DNA of 13,581 nt from an uncultured Bacilli bacterium (GCA_947588865.1 CANPYQ010000027.1:1-13581), one strand, 5' to 3'; positions 6,339-13,475 are shown, counted from the stretch's first letter. Translations and numbers: made by a program. Notes: generated by a model not told the origin, from the sequence alone.

Positions 6339-7317
6339 GTGTTTAGGATGTGGTGTAAAATTACAAACACAATATAAAGATATTTTAGGATTTACAAATA
6401 ATATTAATAATAAATTATGTGAAAGATGCTTTAAGATAAAAAATTATAATGATTATAAATATGTAACAAGAGATAATAGTGAGTATATAGAAATATTGAA
6501 GAATATAAATTTTACTAATGATTTAGTAGTACTTGTAGTAGATTTGTTTAATATAAGTAAACACTTAGATGAATTTTCTAAATATTTGTCAAATAATATA
6601 CTGTTAGTACTTTCAAAAAGAGATATATTACCTAAATCTTGTAATGATGAAAATTTAAGTAATTATTTTAGTCAATATAAAATAAATATATTAGATACGG
6701 TTATAATAAGTAGTAAGAAAAATTATAATTTGGATGAACTTTACAATAAAATAAATATGTATAAAATTAGTAATAGAGTATATGTTGTAGGGTTTACCAA
6801 CTCAGGCAAAAGCACATTAATAAATAAAATTTTATATAACTATTCTGATAATAATGTAAATATTACTACGAGTAATCTTCCATCTACTACAATAGATTCC
6901 ATAGAAGTAAAGGTAAATGATGACTTAGTTTTAATCGATACACCGGGACTTTTAGATGAAGGCGACATTATTAATTATATTGATTCTTCAAAATTAAAAA
7001 AGATAATTCCCTGTAAGGAGATAAAACCTATTACATATCAAGTAAATAATAAACAAATAATTTTGATAGAAGATATATTAAGATTAGATGTATATAAAAA
7101 TGATTTAACACTTTATATGTCAAACAACTTATTAATAAGAAGGTATTATGAGGATATAAAAGATTTAAAATGTTTAAAAAAATACGATTTAGTATTGAAC
7201 GGTAAAGAAGATATAGTTATACAGGGATTGGGATTTATAAAATTCACAAAAAAAGGTAAGGTTACTATATATGTAAAAGAAGGAATTGAAGTATTTAAAA
7301 GGAAAAATTTAATATAG
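6331..7317 (+). CDS. yqeH: Ribosome biogenesis GTPase YqeH (circularly permuted)
   Basis: A cytoplasmic GTPase needed for assembly of the 30S ribosomal subunit. An N-terminal zinc finger uses C4-x2-C7 and C30-x2-C33. The G motifs occur in the permuted order that defines the family: G4 as SKRD (95-98), G5 around ISSKK (about 127), then the P-loop GFTNSGKST (154-162) and G3 as DTPG (203-206). The C-terminal third, about residues 225-328, corresponds to the family's RNA-binding region. At 328 residues it is somewhat shorter than the roughly 366 of Bacillus subtilis. The ATG overlaps the yqeG stop (ATGTGTAA), and the next gene begins 9 bases after its stop. Confidence 0.96.
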   Translation: MCKCLGCGVKLQTQYKDILGFTNNINNKLCERCFKIKNYNDYKYVTRDNSEYIEILKNINFTNDLVVLVVDLFNISKHLDEFSKYLSNNILLVLSKRDILPKSCNDENLSNYFSQYKINILDTVIISSKKNYNLDELYNKINMYKISNRVYVVGFTNSGKSTLINKILYNYSDNNVNITTSNLPSTTIDSIEVKVNDDLVLIDTPGLLDEGDIINYIDSSKLKKIIPCKEIKPITYQVNNKQIILIEDILRLDVYKNDLTLYMSNNLLIRRYYEDIKDLKCLKKYDLVLNGKEDIVIQGLGFIKFTKKGKVTIYVKEGIEVFKRKNLI

Positions 7318-7326
7318 GGTGATAAA

Positions 7327-8178
7327 ATGGAAAAAAAGAAGAAATCGGAAAATAGAGGTAATTTATTTTTAATAATTTTATTTTTAATAATAGCTATTTT
7401 AGTATTAATGTTTCCCAAAATTTATAAATATTTTCAGTATTTAAGTTTACCAAAGATAAATTATACTGATAAAAAAAATACAAATGTAACTAAAGAAGTA
7501 GATAATGAAACATTAGAAAGTATACATTATCCATTAATGAGGAGTAGTGTATTTGATTCAAATACTTATTATAATTTAAATGAATTTACATTTAAAGATA
7601 TGTCTAATTCTGATATTTTATTAAATGCTTATTTAGATATATATGAAGGTAATATAACTTCGTATGAAGGAATTGGGACTTGTACAAATGAATCAAAACA
7701 ATTTAATGAAGATTATATAAAACTTAGAATAAAGAATATATTAGGTAAAAATGTTAATTATACTTTAGAAGATTTTTATGTTCCTGAAGATTCAAATAGT
7801 AGTTATACAGGATATTGGAGTTATGATAGTTTAAATTATAGATTTATTTATAATGGTTTATGCACTTCTAAACAGAGTAATACAAAATATTATAATTTAG
7901 AGCAATATATAAAAGCTGAATATGATAATGATAATCTTATTGTTTATTATTATGTAGGCTTTGCAAATGTAATAGATAATAATTATACGATATATAGTGA
8001 TCCAGATATGAAAAACATCTTGCAAACAGGAACTTTTACAACTTTAGAAGAACTTCAAAATATATTCAATAATATAAATAATAAAGATAAAAAAATATAT
8101 AAATATACTTTTAGAGATGATTTATGTAGCTATAATGAATACTGTTTGTATAAAGGTGAGTGGATTAATGAATTATAA
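7327..8178 (+). CDS. Unrecognised single-pass membrane protein with cysteine-containing outer domain
   Basis: I do not recognise a family. A basic N-terminus (MEKKKKSENR) is followed by one hydrophobic segment at about 13-30. By the positive-inside rule the N-terminus is cytoplasmic and about 250 residues face the outside. No lipobox or clear signal-peptidase site is visible, so the helix is probably an anchor. The outer part is rich in Asn, Tyr and Asp and contains only four cysteines (C119, C179, C267, C273), all on the outer side, which would allow two disulfides. It starts 9 bases after yqeH using GGGTGAT, which overlaps the yqeH stop, and its last 11 bases overlap the next gene. It belongs to the yqeG-yqeH transcript, but a functional link to ribosome assembly is not evident. 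Confidence 0.85.
   Translation: MEKKKKSENRGNLFLIILFLIIAILVLMFPKIYKYFQYLSLPKINYTDKKNTNVTKEVDNETLESIHYPLMRSSVFDSNTYYNLNEFTFKDMSNSDILLNAYLDIYEGNITSYEGIGTCTNESKQFNEDYIKLRIKNILGKNVNYTLEDFYVPEDSNSSYTGYWSYDSLNYRFIYNGLCTSKQSNTKYYNLEQYIKAEYDNDNLIVYYYVGFANVIDNNYTIYSDPDMKNILQTGTFTTLEELQNIFNNINNKDKKIYKYTFRDDLCSYNEYCLYKGEWINEL
8152..8160 (+). promoter_or_regulatory. Ribosome binding site fixing the start of the 98-residue gene
   Basis: AAAGGTGAG ends 7 bases before the ATG at 8168. It lies inside the upstream gene and supports this start over the in-frame ATG at 8117, which lacks such a site and would create a much longer overlap. Confidence 0.65.
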
Positions 8179-8464
8179 TACTGATGGTTTTAATGAACGA
8201 AGTATCTACATTCATAATTCGAATGATAGAAACAATTTAAAAAAAAGTTATTCTGATACTTCATTTGCTCAAATGAAAATTCAAGAAAATAAAAGTGATA
8301 TTACAACAGTTAATCATGATAAAAATATTGTTTTGAACGATGATGTACGAGGTAGTATGGAAAATTTCGTATTAAGAACTAGTAAAATGAGGAATTTAAA
8401 TACCGAATTAAGAGTAAATAATCCAGTAAGAGAGGCTTTAAATAAAAATATGTTTAAAAAATGA
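8168..8464 (+). CDS. Small hydrophilic hypothetical protein (98 residues)
   Basis: I do not recognise this protein. It has no cysteine, no hydrophobic segment and no signal peptide. It is rich in Asn, Lys, Ser and Asp, with polar low-complexity stretches (YIHNSNDRNN) that suggest a largely disordered cytoplasmic protein, and only the C-terminal part (about 62-98, SMENFVLRTSKMRNLNTEL) looks helical. The start at 8168 is supported by AAAGGTGAG and by the 11-base overlap with the membrane-protein gene. The frame is open further upstream to 8117, but that part lies wholly inside the previous gene. The TGA stop is the first base pair of the following terminator stem, so this is the last gene of the yqeG unit. 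Confidence 0.75.
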   Translation: MNYNTDGFNERSIYIHNSNDRNNLKKSYSDTSFAQMKIQENKSDITTVNHDKNIVLNDDVRGSMENFVLRTSKMRNLNTELRVNNPVREALNKNMFKK

Positions 8465-8489
8465 ACTATATTACTTATATAGTTTTTTT
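8464..8489 (+). terminator. Intrinsic terminator of the yqeG-yqeH unit
   Basis: AACTATAT (8464-8471) and ATATAGTT (8477-8484) form a perfect 8-bp stem with a 5-base loop, followed by a run of T to 8489. It begins in the stop codon of the 98-residue gene. Confidence 0.8.
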
Positions 8490-8513
8490 GTAATATTAAA
8501 AAAATTATATAAT
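8485..8513 (+). promoter_or_regulatory. Probable promoter of the amidotransferase-like gene
   Basis: A perfect TATAAT (8508-8513) with TTTTTG 17 bases upstream (8485-8490). The -35 would overlap the T-tract of the preceding terminator. The start codon is 19 bases downstream of the -10. Confidence 0.45.
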
Positions 8514-8532
8514 AAAATTTATTGGTGATAAT

Positions 8533-9132
8533 ATGCCTATTATAGGAATAATTACAAGATCTAATTTTAGTAAAGATGGCCACAATATTAATATTGTTTA
8601 TAATGATATATGTAATGCAGTAATTAATAATAATGGCATTCCTATCGGTTTAATATTAGAGGAAGATTATAAAGAATTAATAGATATATGTGATGGTATA
8701 ATATTTCAGGGTGGGGATGATTTTGAAAAATATGATTTAAAAGCATTAAAGTATATATATGATATAAATAAACCAGCATTTGGAATATGCTTAGGAATGC
8801 AGTTAATGGGTACTTTATTTGGTGGCAAAATGATAGAAATAAATAATCATAAACAAAAATCAGATTACTCTCATTATGTAAATATTAAAAATAATTCAAA
8901 ACTTTATAAAATATTAGAAAAAGATACAATTAAAGTAAATAGTAGACATAAATCAGTAATAATAAATACTTCTCTTCGAGTATCAGCTTTGAGCGATGAC
9001 GGTTATATAGAAGCTGTGGAAGATAATAATAAAAAATTTTTTATAGGAGTTCAATGGCATCCTGAAAATATGATTAAATATGATAATAATCAAAATAAAT
9101 TATTTAAATATTTTATAGAAAAATGTAAATAA
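8533..9132 (+). CDS. Class I glutamine amidotransferase-like hydrolase (peptidase C26, PuuD-like)
   Basis: A cytoplasmic enzyme with the class I GATase fold. The oxyanion/GG region is FQGGDD (58-63), the nucleophile elbow is GICLGMQ with C86, and the other triad members are H176 and E178 in QWHPE. Between them NSRHKSVI (about 137-144) matches the NS.HHQ-like segment of gamma-glutamyl-GABA hydrolases. These enzymes split gamma-glutamyl bonds in small molecules (for example gamma-glutamyl-GABA or gamma-glutamylated polyamines). At 199 residues it is shorter than PuuD (about 250). No synthetase domain or partner gene is present, so it probably works alone. The real substrate is unknown. It has its own promoter and terminator; GGTGAT is its ribosome site. 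Confidence 0.88.
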   Translation: MPIIGIITRSNFSKDGHNINIVYNDICNAVINNNGIPIGLILEEDYKELIDICDGIIFQGGDDFEKYDLKALKYIYDINKPAFGICLGMQLMGTLFGGKMIEINNHKQKSDYSHYVNIKNNSKLYKILEKDTIKVNSRHKSVIINTSLRVSALSDDGYIEAVEDNNKKFFIGVQWHPENMIKYDNNQNKLFKYFIEKCK

Positions 9133-9153
9133 AATGATTTACATTTTTCTTTT
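9121..9153 (+). terminator. Intrinsic terminator of the amidotransferase-like gene
   Basis: AAATGTAAA (9121-9129) and TTTACATTT (9138-9146) form a perfect 9-bp stem with an 8-base loop, followed by TTCTTTT. The 5' arm is the last three sense codons and the stop is the start of the loop. Confidence 0.8.
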
Positions 9154-9166
9154 GCAGTGTTATAAT
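9138..9166 (+). promoter_or_regulatory. Promoter of the coiled-coil membrane protein, embedded in the upstream terminator
   Basis: TTTACA (9138-9143), a 17-base spacer and TATAAT (9161-9166) preceded by TGT, giving an extended -10. The -35 hexamer is the 3' arm of the preceding terminator stem, so the two signals share DNA. The leader is about 40 bases long. Confidence 0.65.
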
Positions 9167-9195
9167 AAAATGCACATAAATGCTTATAGCATTTT
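9167..9195 (+). promoter_or_regulatory. Leader with two mutually exclusive hairpins
   Basis: AAAATGC (9167-9173) can pair with GCATTTT (9189-9195) in a 7-bp stem with a large loop. AAATGC (9178-9183) can instead pair with GCATTT (9189-9194) in a tight 6-bp hairpin with a 5-base loop. Both use the same 3' arm, and TTTTGTATTT follows before the AGGAGG at 9202-9207. This could be a weak attenuator or translation switch, or chance; no known riboswitch is recognised. Confidence 0.35.
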
Positions 9196-9213
9196 GTATT
9201 TAGGAGGAATATT

Positions 9214-9906
9214 ATGGATAAAATAATGATAGAAATAGAAAGGTTAAAAAAAGAAATAGAACGAATTGAAGAAGAAGTTAAGAAAAATAATGATACAATA
9301 AATAATTTAGAAAAGGAGTCTACTTATAATCAAATTAGTTTAGGTGATATATCTTACAATATAAGTATTTTAAGTGAAGGTGAACAAAATAGTAAAATTT
9401 TAAATCAAGATATAAGCAAAACAAAAGGAAAAATAAAAATATGTATTTCAATTTTGTTAGGTTTGATAATAATATTATTATCAATACATAGTATAGTAGA
9501 AGGTGTAGCTATATTATCAATTATTAGTTCATTAAGTATTATTGGTACTACATTAGGGTTATTTGGTAATACAAAAAAATTTTTAACTTTAAAAAAGAGA
9601 AAAAAAATTTACTATTCTGAAGATGATTTAAAACAGATGTCTGATAAAAAAAATGAATTAGAACTGGAGAAAAGCGATAAATTACGCCAAACAGATATTA
9701 ATTTTAATAAAGTAGAACAGTTAAAAAAAATTAATGAAGATATTAGTAAAGAAAAAGAAATTATATTAAATAAAATATACTTTCTTCAGGACTTAAGAGA
9801 GAAAACAATAGAGGAATTTATAAAAAATAATACTGAATTTGAAAATACGATGAACCAAAAATATGAAGCAGGATATCAAAAAGAATTAAAATATAAAAAG
9901 AAATAA
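9214..9906 (+). CDS. Unrecognised membrane protein with two coiled coils
   Basis: I do not recognise a family. Residues about 2-36 form an obvious heptad-rich coiled coil (IERLKKEIERIEEEVKK). After a polar linker with a second possible helix come two adjacent hydrophobic segments, about 74-92 and 98-117, forming a membrane hairpin. Residues about 130-226 are again Lys/Glu-rich and helical (KKNELELEKSDKLRQ, EQLKKINEDISKEKEI). Both long ends should lie on the cytoplasmic side and could pack together. There is no enzyme motif, P-loop or signal peptide. The architecture suits a scaffold or tether at the membrane, but that is only inference. The start is set by AGGAGG 6 bases before the ATG. It is probably transcribed alone, from 9138-9166 to the terminator at 10006-10037. 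Confidence 0.85.
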   Translation: MDKIMIEIERLKKEIERIEEEVKKNNDTINNLEKESTYNQISLGDISYNISILSEGEQNSKILNQDISKTKGKIKICISILLGLIIILLSIHSIVEGVAILSIISSLSIIGTTLGLFGNTKKFLTLKKRKKIYYSEDDLKQMSDKKNELELEKSDKLRQTDINFNKVEQLKKINEDISKEKEIILNKIYFLQDLREKTIEEFIKNNTEFENTMNQKYEAGYQKELKYKKK

Positions 9907-10005
9907 GAAATTTTATTAGTACAAAATAAATTTAAAAATGATAATATATAATATATGATTTAATTAATTATTTGTATAATAAAAGTTATCAAAAATTGAT
10001 GAAAC

Positions 10006-10037
10006 AAATAGTGGTAAATAATCACTATTTTTCTTTT
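10006..10037 (+). terminator. Intrinsic terminator between the coiled-coil gene and uvrA
   Basis: AAATAGTG (10006-10013) and CACTATTT (10023-10030) form a perfect 8-bp stem with a 9-base loop, followed by TTCTTTT. It lies 100 bases after the coiled-coil stop. The intervening A/T-rich stretch (9907-10005) shows nothing else convincing. Confidence 0.75.
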
Positions 10038-10062
10038 GTAATTTTTAAAATAGTGTTATAAT
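10036..10062 (+). promoter_or_regulatory. Promoter of uvrA
   Basis: TATAAT (10057-10062) preceded by TGT gives an extended -10. TTGTAA (10036-10041) is a -35 candidate at 15-base spacing. Transcription would start near 10069, only about 10 bases before the ATG, so the leader is very short. No DinR/LexA-type box (GAAC-N4-GTTC) is visible nearby, so SOS control is not apparent. Confidence 0.6.
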
Positions 10063-10079
10063 AATGCTTGGTGAAGTTT

Positions 10080-12887
10080 ATGGATAAAATTATCATTAAA
10101 GGTGCAAGGGAAAATAATTTAAAAAATATTGATTTGGAGTTACCGAAGAATAAATTAATAGTAATGACTGGAGTATCTGGAAGTGGTAAAAGTAGTCTAG
10201 CTTTTGATACTATATATGCAGAAGGGCAAAGAAGATATGTAGAAAGTCTCAGTGCTTATGCAAGACAATTTTTAGGAGGAACTGATAAGCCAGATGTAGA
10301 TAGTATAGAAGGACTTAGTCCTAGTATAAGTATAGATCAAAAAACTACTAACAATAATCCAAGAAGTACAGTTGGAACTATAACGGAAATATATGATTAT
10401 TTGCGCCTTTTATATGCTAGAATTGGTGTGCCATACTGCCCTAATCATAATAAACCAATATCAAGTCAAAGTATAGAAGAGATGACAAATCAAGTATTAG
10501 AGCTTAGTGAGGGTACTAAAATAAGAGTATTATCTCCCGTCATTCATGGAGAGAAGGGTACTCAAAAAGATTTACTTGAGTACTTAAAAAAGGATGGATA
10601 TTCAAGAGTTAGAATAGACAGTGAAGAATACGAACTTTCTGAAGATATTTCCTTAGAAAAAAATAAAAAGCATAATATAGATGTCGTAATAGATAGACTT
10701 ATAATAAAACAAGATATTAGAAGTAGATTAAGTGAAGCGATTGAACTTGCTTGTAAATTATCTAAAGGTAAATGTGTTATAGATGTAGTCGGTTTAAATG
10801 AAATCGTTATGAGTGAAAAATACGCATGCCCAGACTGCGATTTTTCGCTTCCTGAGCTTGAGCCAAGACTATTTAGTTTTAATGCTCCATACGGCGCATG
10901 TCCAGACTGTAATGGTTTAGGTTTTAAACAAAAGATAGATGAAGACTTGATAATGCCTGATAAGACTAAAAGTATTATGGAGGGTGGAATTGTTGCTTAT
11001 AACATGGATGCCTCAATATCATATACACAGATGATTACTTTAGCTAAACATTATAATATAGATTTGAATAAACCAATCAAAGATTTAAAAAGAGCGGAAC
11101 TTAATTTAATTTTATATGGATCAGATAAACCTATTGAATTTAATTATGTTGCAAATAATGGAAATACAAGAACTACTACTGATTATTTTGAAGGCATAAT
11201 AAATAACTTAGAAAGACGTTATATTGAAACTAAAAGTGGATGGATCAGAGAATGGTTAGATAAATTTATGATGGAACTTCCTTGTACAACTTGTAAGGGT
11301 GCTAGATTAAACTCATCTGTATTATCAGTTAAAATAAATAATAAAAATATATACGAAATGACTGAGTTATCAATAGGCGATTTATATAAATTCTTAGATA
11401 ATTTAAAACTTACAAAAGAACAAGAGAAAATTGCTGAACTAATACTCAAAGAAATTAAAAGCAGATTAAAGTTTTTGATAAATGTAGGACTTAGTTATTT
11501 AACATTAAGTAGAATGGCAGGTACATTGTCAGGTGGTGAAGCAGGTAGAATTCGTCTTGCCACTCAAATAGGATCTCATCTAACTGGAGTATTATATGTA
11601 CTTGATGAACCAAGTATTGGGCTCCATCAAAGAGATAATGCAAGACTTATAAATTCATTACTTGAAATGAGAGATTTAGGTAATACTTTAATAGTGGTAG
11701 AACACGATACAGATACTATGCTTGCAAGTGATTATTTAGTAGATATTGGTCCACTTGCAGGAATACATGGTGGTGAGGTTGTAGCCTGTGGAACACCTAA
11801 AGAAATCATGGAAAATGAAAATAGTTTAACCGGCAAATACTTAAGTGGTAAATTAAGGATAGAAGTACCTAAGAAAAGAAGAAAAGGTAATGGTAAATAT
11901 TTAGAGATTAAAGGTGCCAGTGAGAATAATTTAAAAAATATCGATGTTAAATTTCCACTTGGTAAATTTATATGTGTAACAGGTGTATCTGGGAGTGGGA
12001 AAAGTAGTTTAGTAAATGAAATACTTTATAAAAGCGTTGCGGCTAATTTATATAAAACTAAAGTAAAACCTGGTAAGCATAAGAAAATACTTGGACTTGA
12101 AAATATTGATAAGGTAATAGATATTTCCCAAGCTCCAATAGGCAGAACCCCAAGAAGTAATCCTGCAACTTATGTAGGAGTGTTTGACAATATAAGAGAT
12201 GTATTTGCTTCTACTAAAGAAGCTAAGATGAGAGGATATGATAAGGGTAGATTTTCATTTAATGTAAAAGGAGGTAGATGCGAGGCTTGTTGGGGTGATG
12301 GTGTAAAAAAAATAGAGATGCATTTTTTGCCAGATGTGTATGTTCCATGCGAAGTATGTCGTGGTACTAGATATAATAGAGAAACACTTCAAGTAAAATA
12401 CAAAGGAAAAAGTATATATGATGTACTTGAAATGAATGTAGAAGAAGCATTAGAATTTTTTAAAAACATTCCTAAGGTTAGAGATAAGCTACAAGTAATG
12501 ATGGATGTTGGGCTTTCATACATCAAACTCGGACAAAGTGCTCCAACACTTTCAGGTGGCGAAGCAGGGCGCATTAAACTTGCTAAAGAACTCCAAAAAA
12601 AACCTACAGGAAAGAGTTTATTTATACTTGATGAACCCACAACTGGACTTCATACACATGATATTAAAAAACTTCTTGATATATTAAATAGAATAGTAGA
12701 TAATGGAGATACGGTACTAGTGATAGAACATAATTTAGATGTTGTAAAAGTAGCTGATTATATAATAGATTTAGGACCTGAAGGAGGTAGTGGAGGCGGT
12801 TTAGTTATCGCAAAAGGTACCCCTGAAGATATTATTAAGGTAAACGAAAGTTATACAGGCCAGTTTTTAAAGGAGATGTTAAAATGA
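10080..12887 (+). CDS. uvrA: Excinuclease ABC subunit A (UvrA)
   Basis: The damage-recognition ATPase of nucleotide excision repair. A UvrA dimer with UvrB scans DNA and loads UvrB at lesions; UvrB and UvrC are not in this window. Two ABC modules are present. Module 1 has Walker A GVSGSGKSS (31-39, K37), a zinc-binding segment C250-x2-C253 with C274-x2-C277, signature LSGGEAGR (483-490) and Walker B LDEP (508-511). Module 2 has Walker A GVSGSGKSS (635-643, K641), the DNA-contacting zinc finger C734-x2-C737 with C757-x2-C760, signature LSGGEAGR (824-831) and Walker B LDEP (850-853). At 935 residues it is full length. Oddly, both signatures carry Gly where UvrA normally has Gln. I chose the ATG at 10080: the in-frame TTG at 10068 would sit at the predicted transcription start. 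It overlaps the next gene by ATGA. Confidence 0.98.
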   Translation: MDKIIIKGARENNLKNIDLELPKNKLIVMTGVSGSGKSSLAFDTIYAEGQRRYVESLSAYARQFLGGTDKPDVDSIEGLSPSISIDQKTTNNNPRSTVGTITEIYDYLRLLYARIGVPYCPNHNKPISSQSIEEMTNQVLELSEGTKIRVLSPVIHGEKGTQKDLLEYLKKDGYSRVRIDSEEYELSEDISLEKNKKHNIDVVIDRLIIKQDIRSRLSEAIELACKLSKGKCVIDVVGLNEIVMSEKYACPDCDFSLPELEPRLFSFNAPYGACPDCNGLGFKQKIDEDLIMPDKTKSIMEGGIVAYNMDASISYTQMITLAKHYNIDLNKPIKDLKRAELNLILYGSDKPIEFNYVANNGNTRTTTDYFEGIINNLERRYIETKSGWIREWLDKFMMELPCTTCKGARLNSSVLSVKINNKNIYEMTELSIGDLYKFLDNLKLTKEQEKIAELILKEIKSRLKFLINVGLSYLTLSRMAGTLSGGEAGRIRLATQIGSHLTGVLYVLDEPSIGLHQRDNARLINSLLEMRDLGNTLIVVEHDTDTMLASDYLVDIGPLAGIHGGEVVACGTPKEIMENENSLTGKYLSGKLRIEVPKKRRKGNGKYLEIKGASENNLKNIDVKFPLGKFICVTGVSGSGKSSLVNEILYKSVAANLYKTKVKPGKHKKILGLENIDKVIDISQAPIGRTPRSNPATYVGVFDNIRDVFASTKEAKMRGYDKGRFSFNVKGGRCEACWGDGVKKIEMHFLPDVYVPCEVCRGTRYNRETLQVKYKGKSIYDVLEMNVEEALEFFKNIPKVRDKLQVMMDVGLSYIKLGQSAPTLSGGEAGRIKLAKELQKKPTGKSLFILDEPTTGLHTHDIKKLLDILNRIVDNGDTVLVIEHNLDVVKVADYIIDLGPEGGSGGGLVIAKGTPEDIIKVNESYTGQFLKEMLK

Positions 12888-13351
12888 AAGTAAATTTTGA
12901 ATACACAAAAGATGAATATAAAAAATATTTGATTAGATCAAGACGTATAAATAATATAATATTGTTTATTGTAGGAATGATAATTTATTTAGTTTTATCA
13001 TATAAAACTATTTCTTTAATTTATTTACCACTTTTTGTAATTGGACTTATAATTTTAATATATATATTAAATAAATTATATGTAATCGCATATTTAAAAG
13101 TAAATGAGATGATGAATTATGGTACATATGGGAAATATACTTTAGAATTGACTCCAAATAAGTTTTCTTTAACACTAAATAAATCTAAAACCGACTATAA
13201 GTATAATAATATAAAAAAGATTGTTATTAAGAAAAATTATTTTAAAATCAAATTTAAAAAATCAAGTGAATATTTGACTTTTGAAAAAAGATTATTTAAA
13301 GAAACAGAATATAGTAAAATAATTAAAATGTTTGAAGAAAAGATTAAATAG
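12884..13351 (+). CDS. YcxB-like membrane protein
   Basis: A 155-residue membrane protein of unknown function. The N-terminus, NFEYTKDEYKKYLIRSRR, resembles the start of YcxB-like proteins. Two hydrophobic segments follow, at about 24-40 and 43-62. A cytoplasmic domain at about 80-153 contains alternating beta-like strands (GKYTLELTPNKFSLTL, YKYNNIKKIVIKKNYFKI, YLTFEKRLF), matching the pattern of the YcxB-like C-terminal domain. Assignment rests on pattern memory and is moderately confident. AGGAG (12871-12875) inside the end of uvrA serves as ribosome site, and the ATGA overlap indicates translational coupling to uvrA. There is no evident role in repair; co-transcription may just reflect compact gene packing. 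Confidence 0.8.
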   Translation: MKVNFEYTKDEYKKYLIRSRRINNIILFIVGMIIYLVLSYKTISLIYLPLFVIGLIILIYILNKLYVIAYLKVNEMMNYGTYGKYTLELTPNKFSLTLNKSKTDYKYNNIKKIVIKKNYFKIKFKKSSEYLTFEKRLFKETEYSKIIKMFEEKIK

Positions 13352-13370
13352 CTTTTTATATGAAATTTAC

Positions 13371-13423
13371 AAAAAATACAGTTGTTCAATTTTGAAAGTG
13401 AAAAATTAAAAACTGTATTTTTT
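13371..13423 (+). terminator. Terminator of the uvrA unit
   Basis: AAAAAATACAGTT (13371-13383) and AACTGTATTTTTT (13411-13423) form a perfect 13-bp stem with a 27-base loop. The loop itself contains a small inverted repeat, TTCAATTTTGAA. The T-run is the end of the 3' arm. The A-run/T-run symmetry means it could terminate from either side. Confidence 0.7.
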
Positions 13424-13475
13424 CGTACTTAATTTATTAAGATAAAATGATATATATATAATATTTAGAAAATCT

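Noticed and set aside
7146..7418. Minus-strand open frame of 90 codons across the yqeH end
   Set aside because: Antisense to yqeH and the next gene, hydrophobic by composition only, no start signals.
8314..8583. Minus-strand open frame of 89 codons
   Set aside because: It runs through the terminator at 8464-8489 and two plus-strand genes; no start signals.
9985..10040. Possible small RNA or 20-codon peptide before uvrA
   Set aside because: A TATAAT at 9975-9980 precedes the hairpin, but there is no -35, and the peptide ATG lacks a ribosome site. A plain terminator explains the structure.
10068..10079. Upstream TTG start for uvrA
   Set aside because: It would fall at the predicted transcription start with no ribosome site and adds four residues not expected at the UvrA N-terminus.
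11219..12687. Three short open frames inside uvrA (11219-11449 minus, 12389-12640 minus, 12505-12687 plus)
   Set aside because: All are shadows of the highly conserved uvrA reading frame, with no independent signals.
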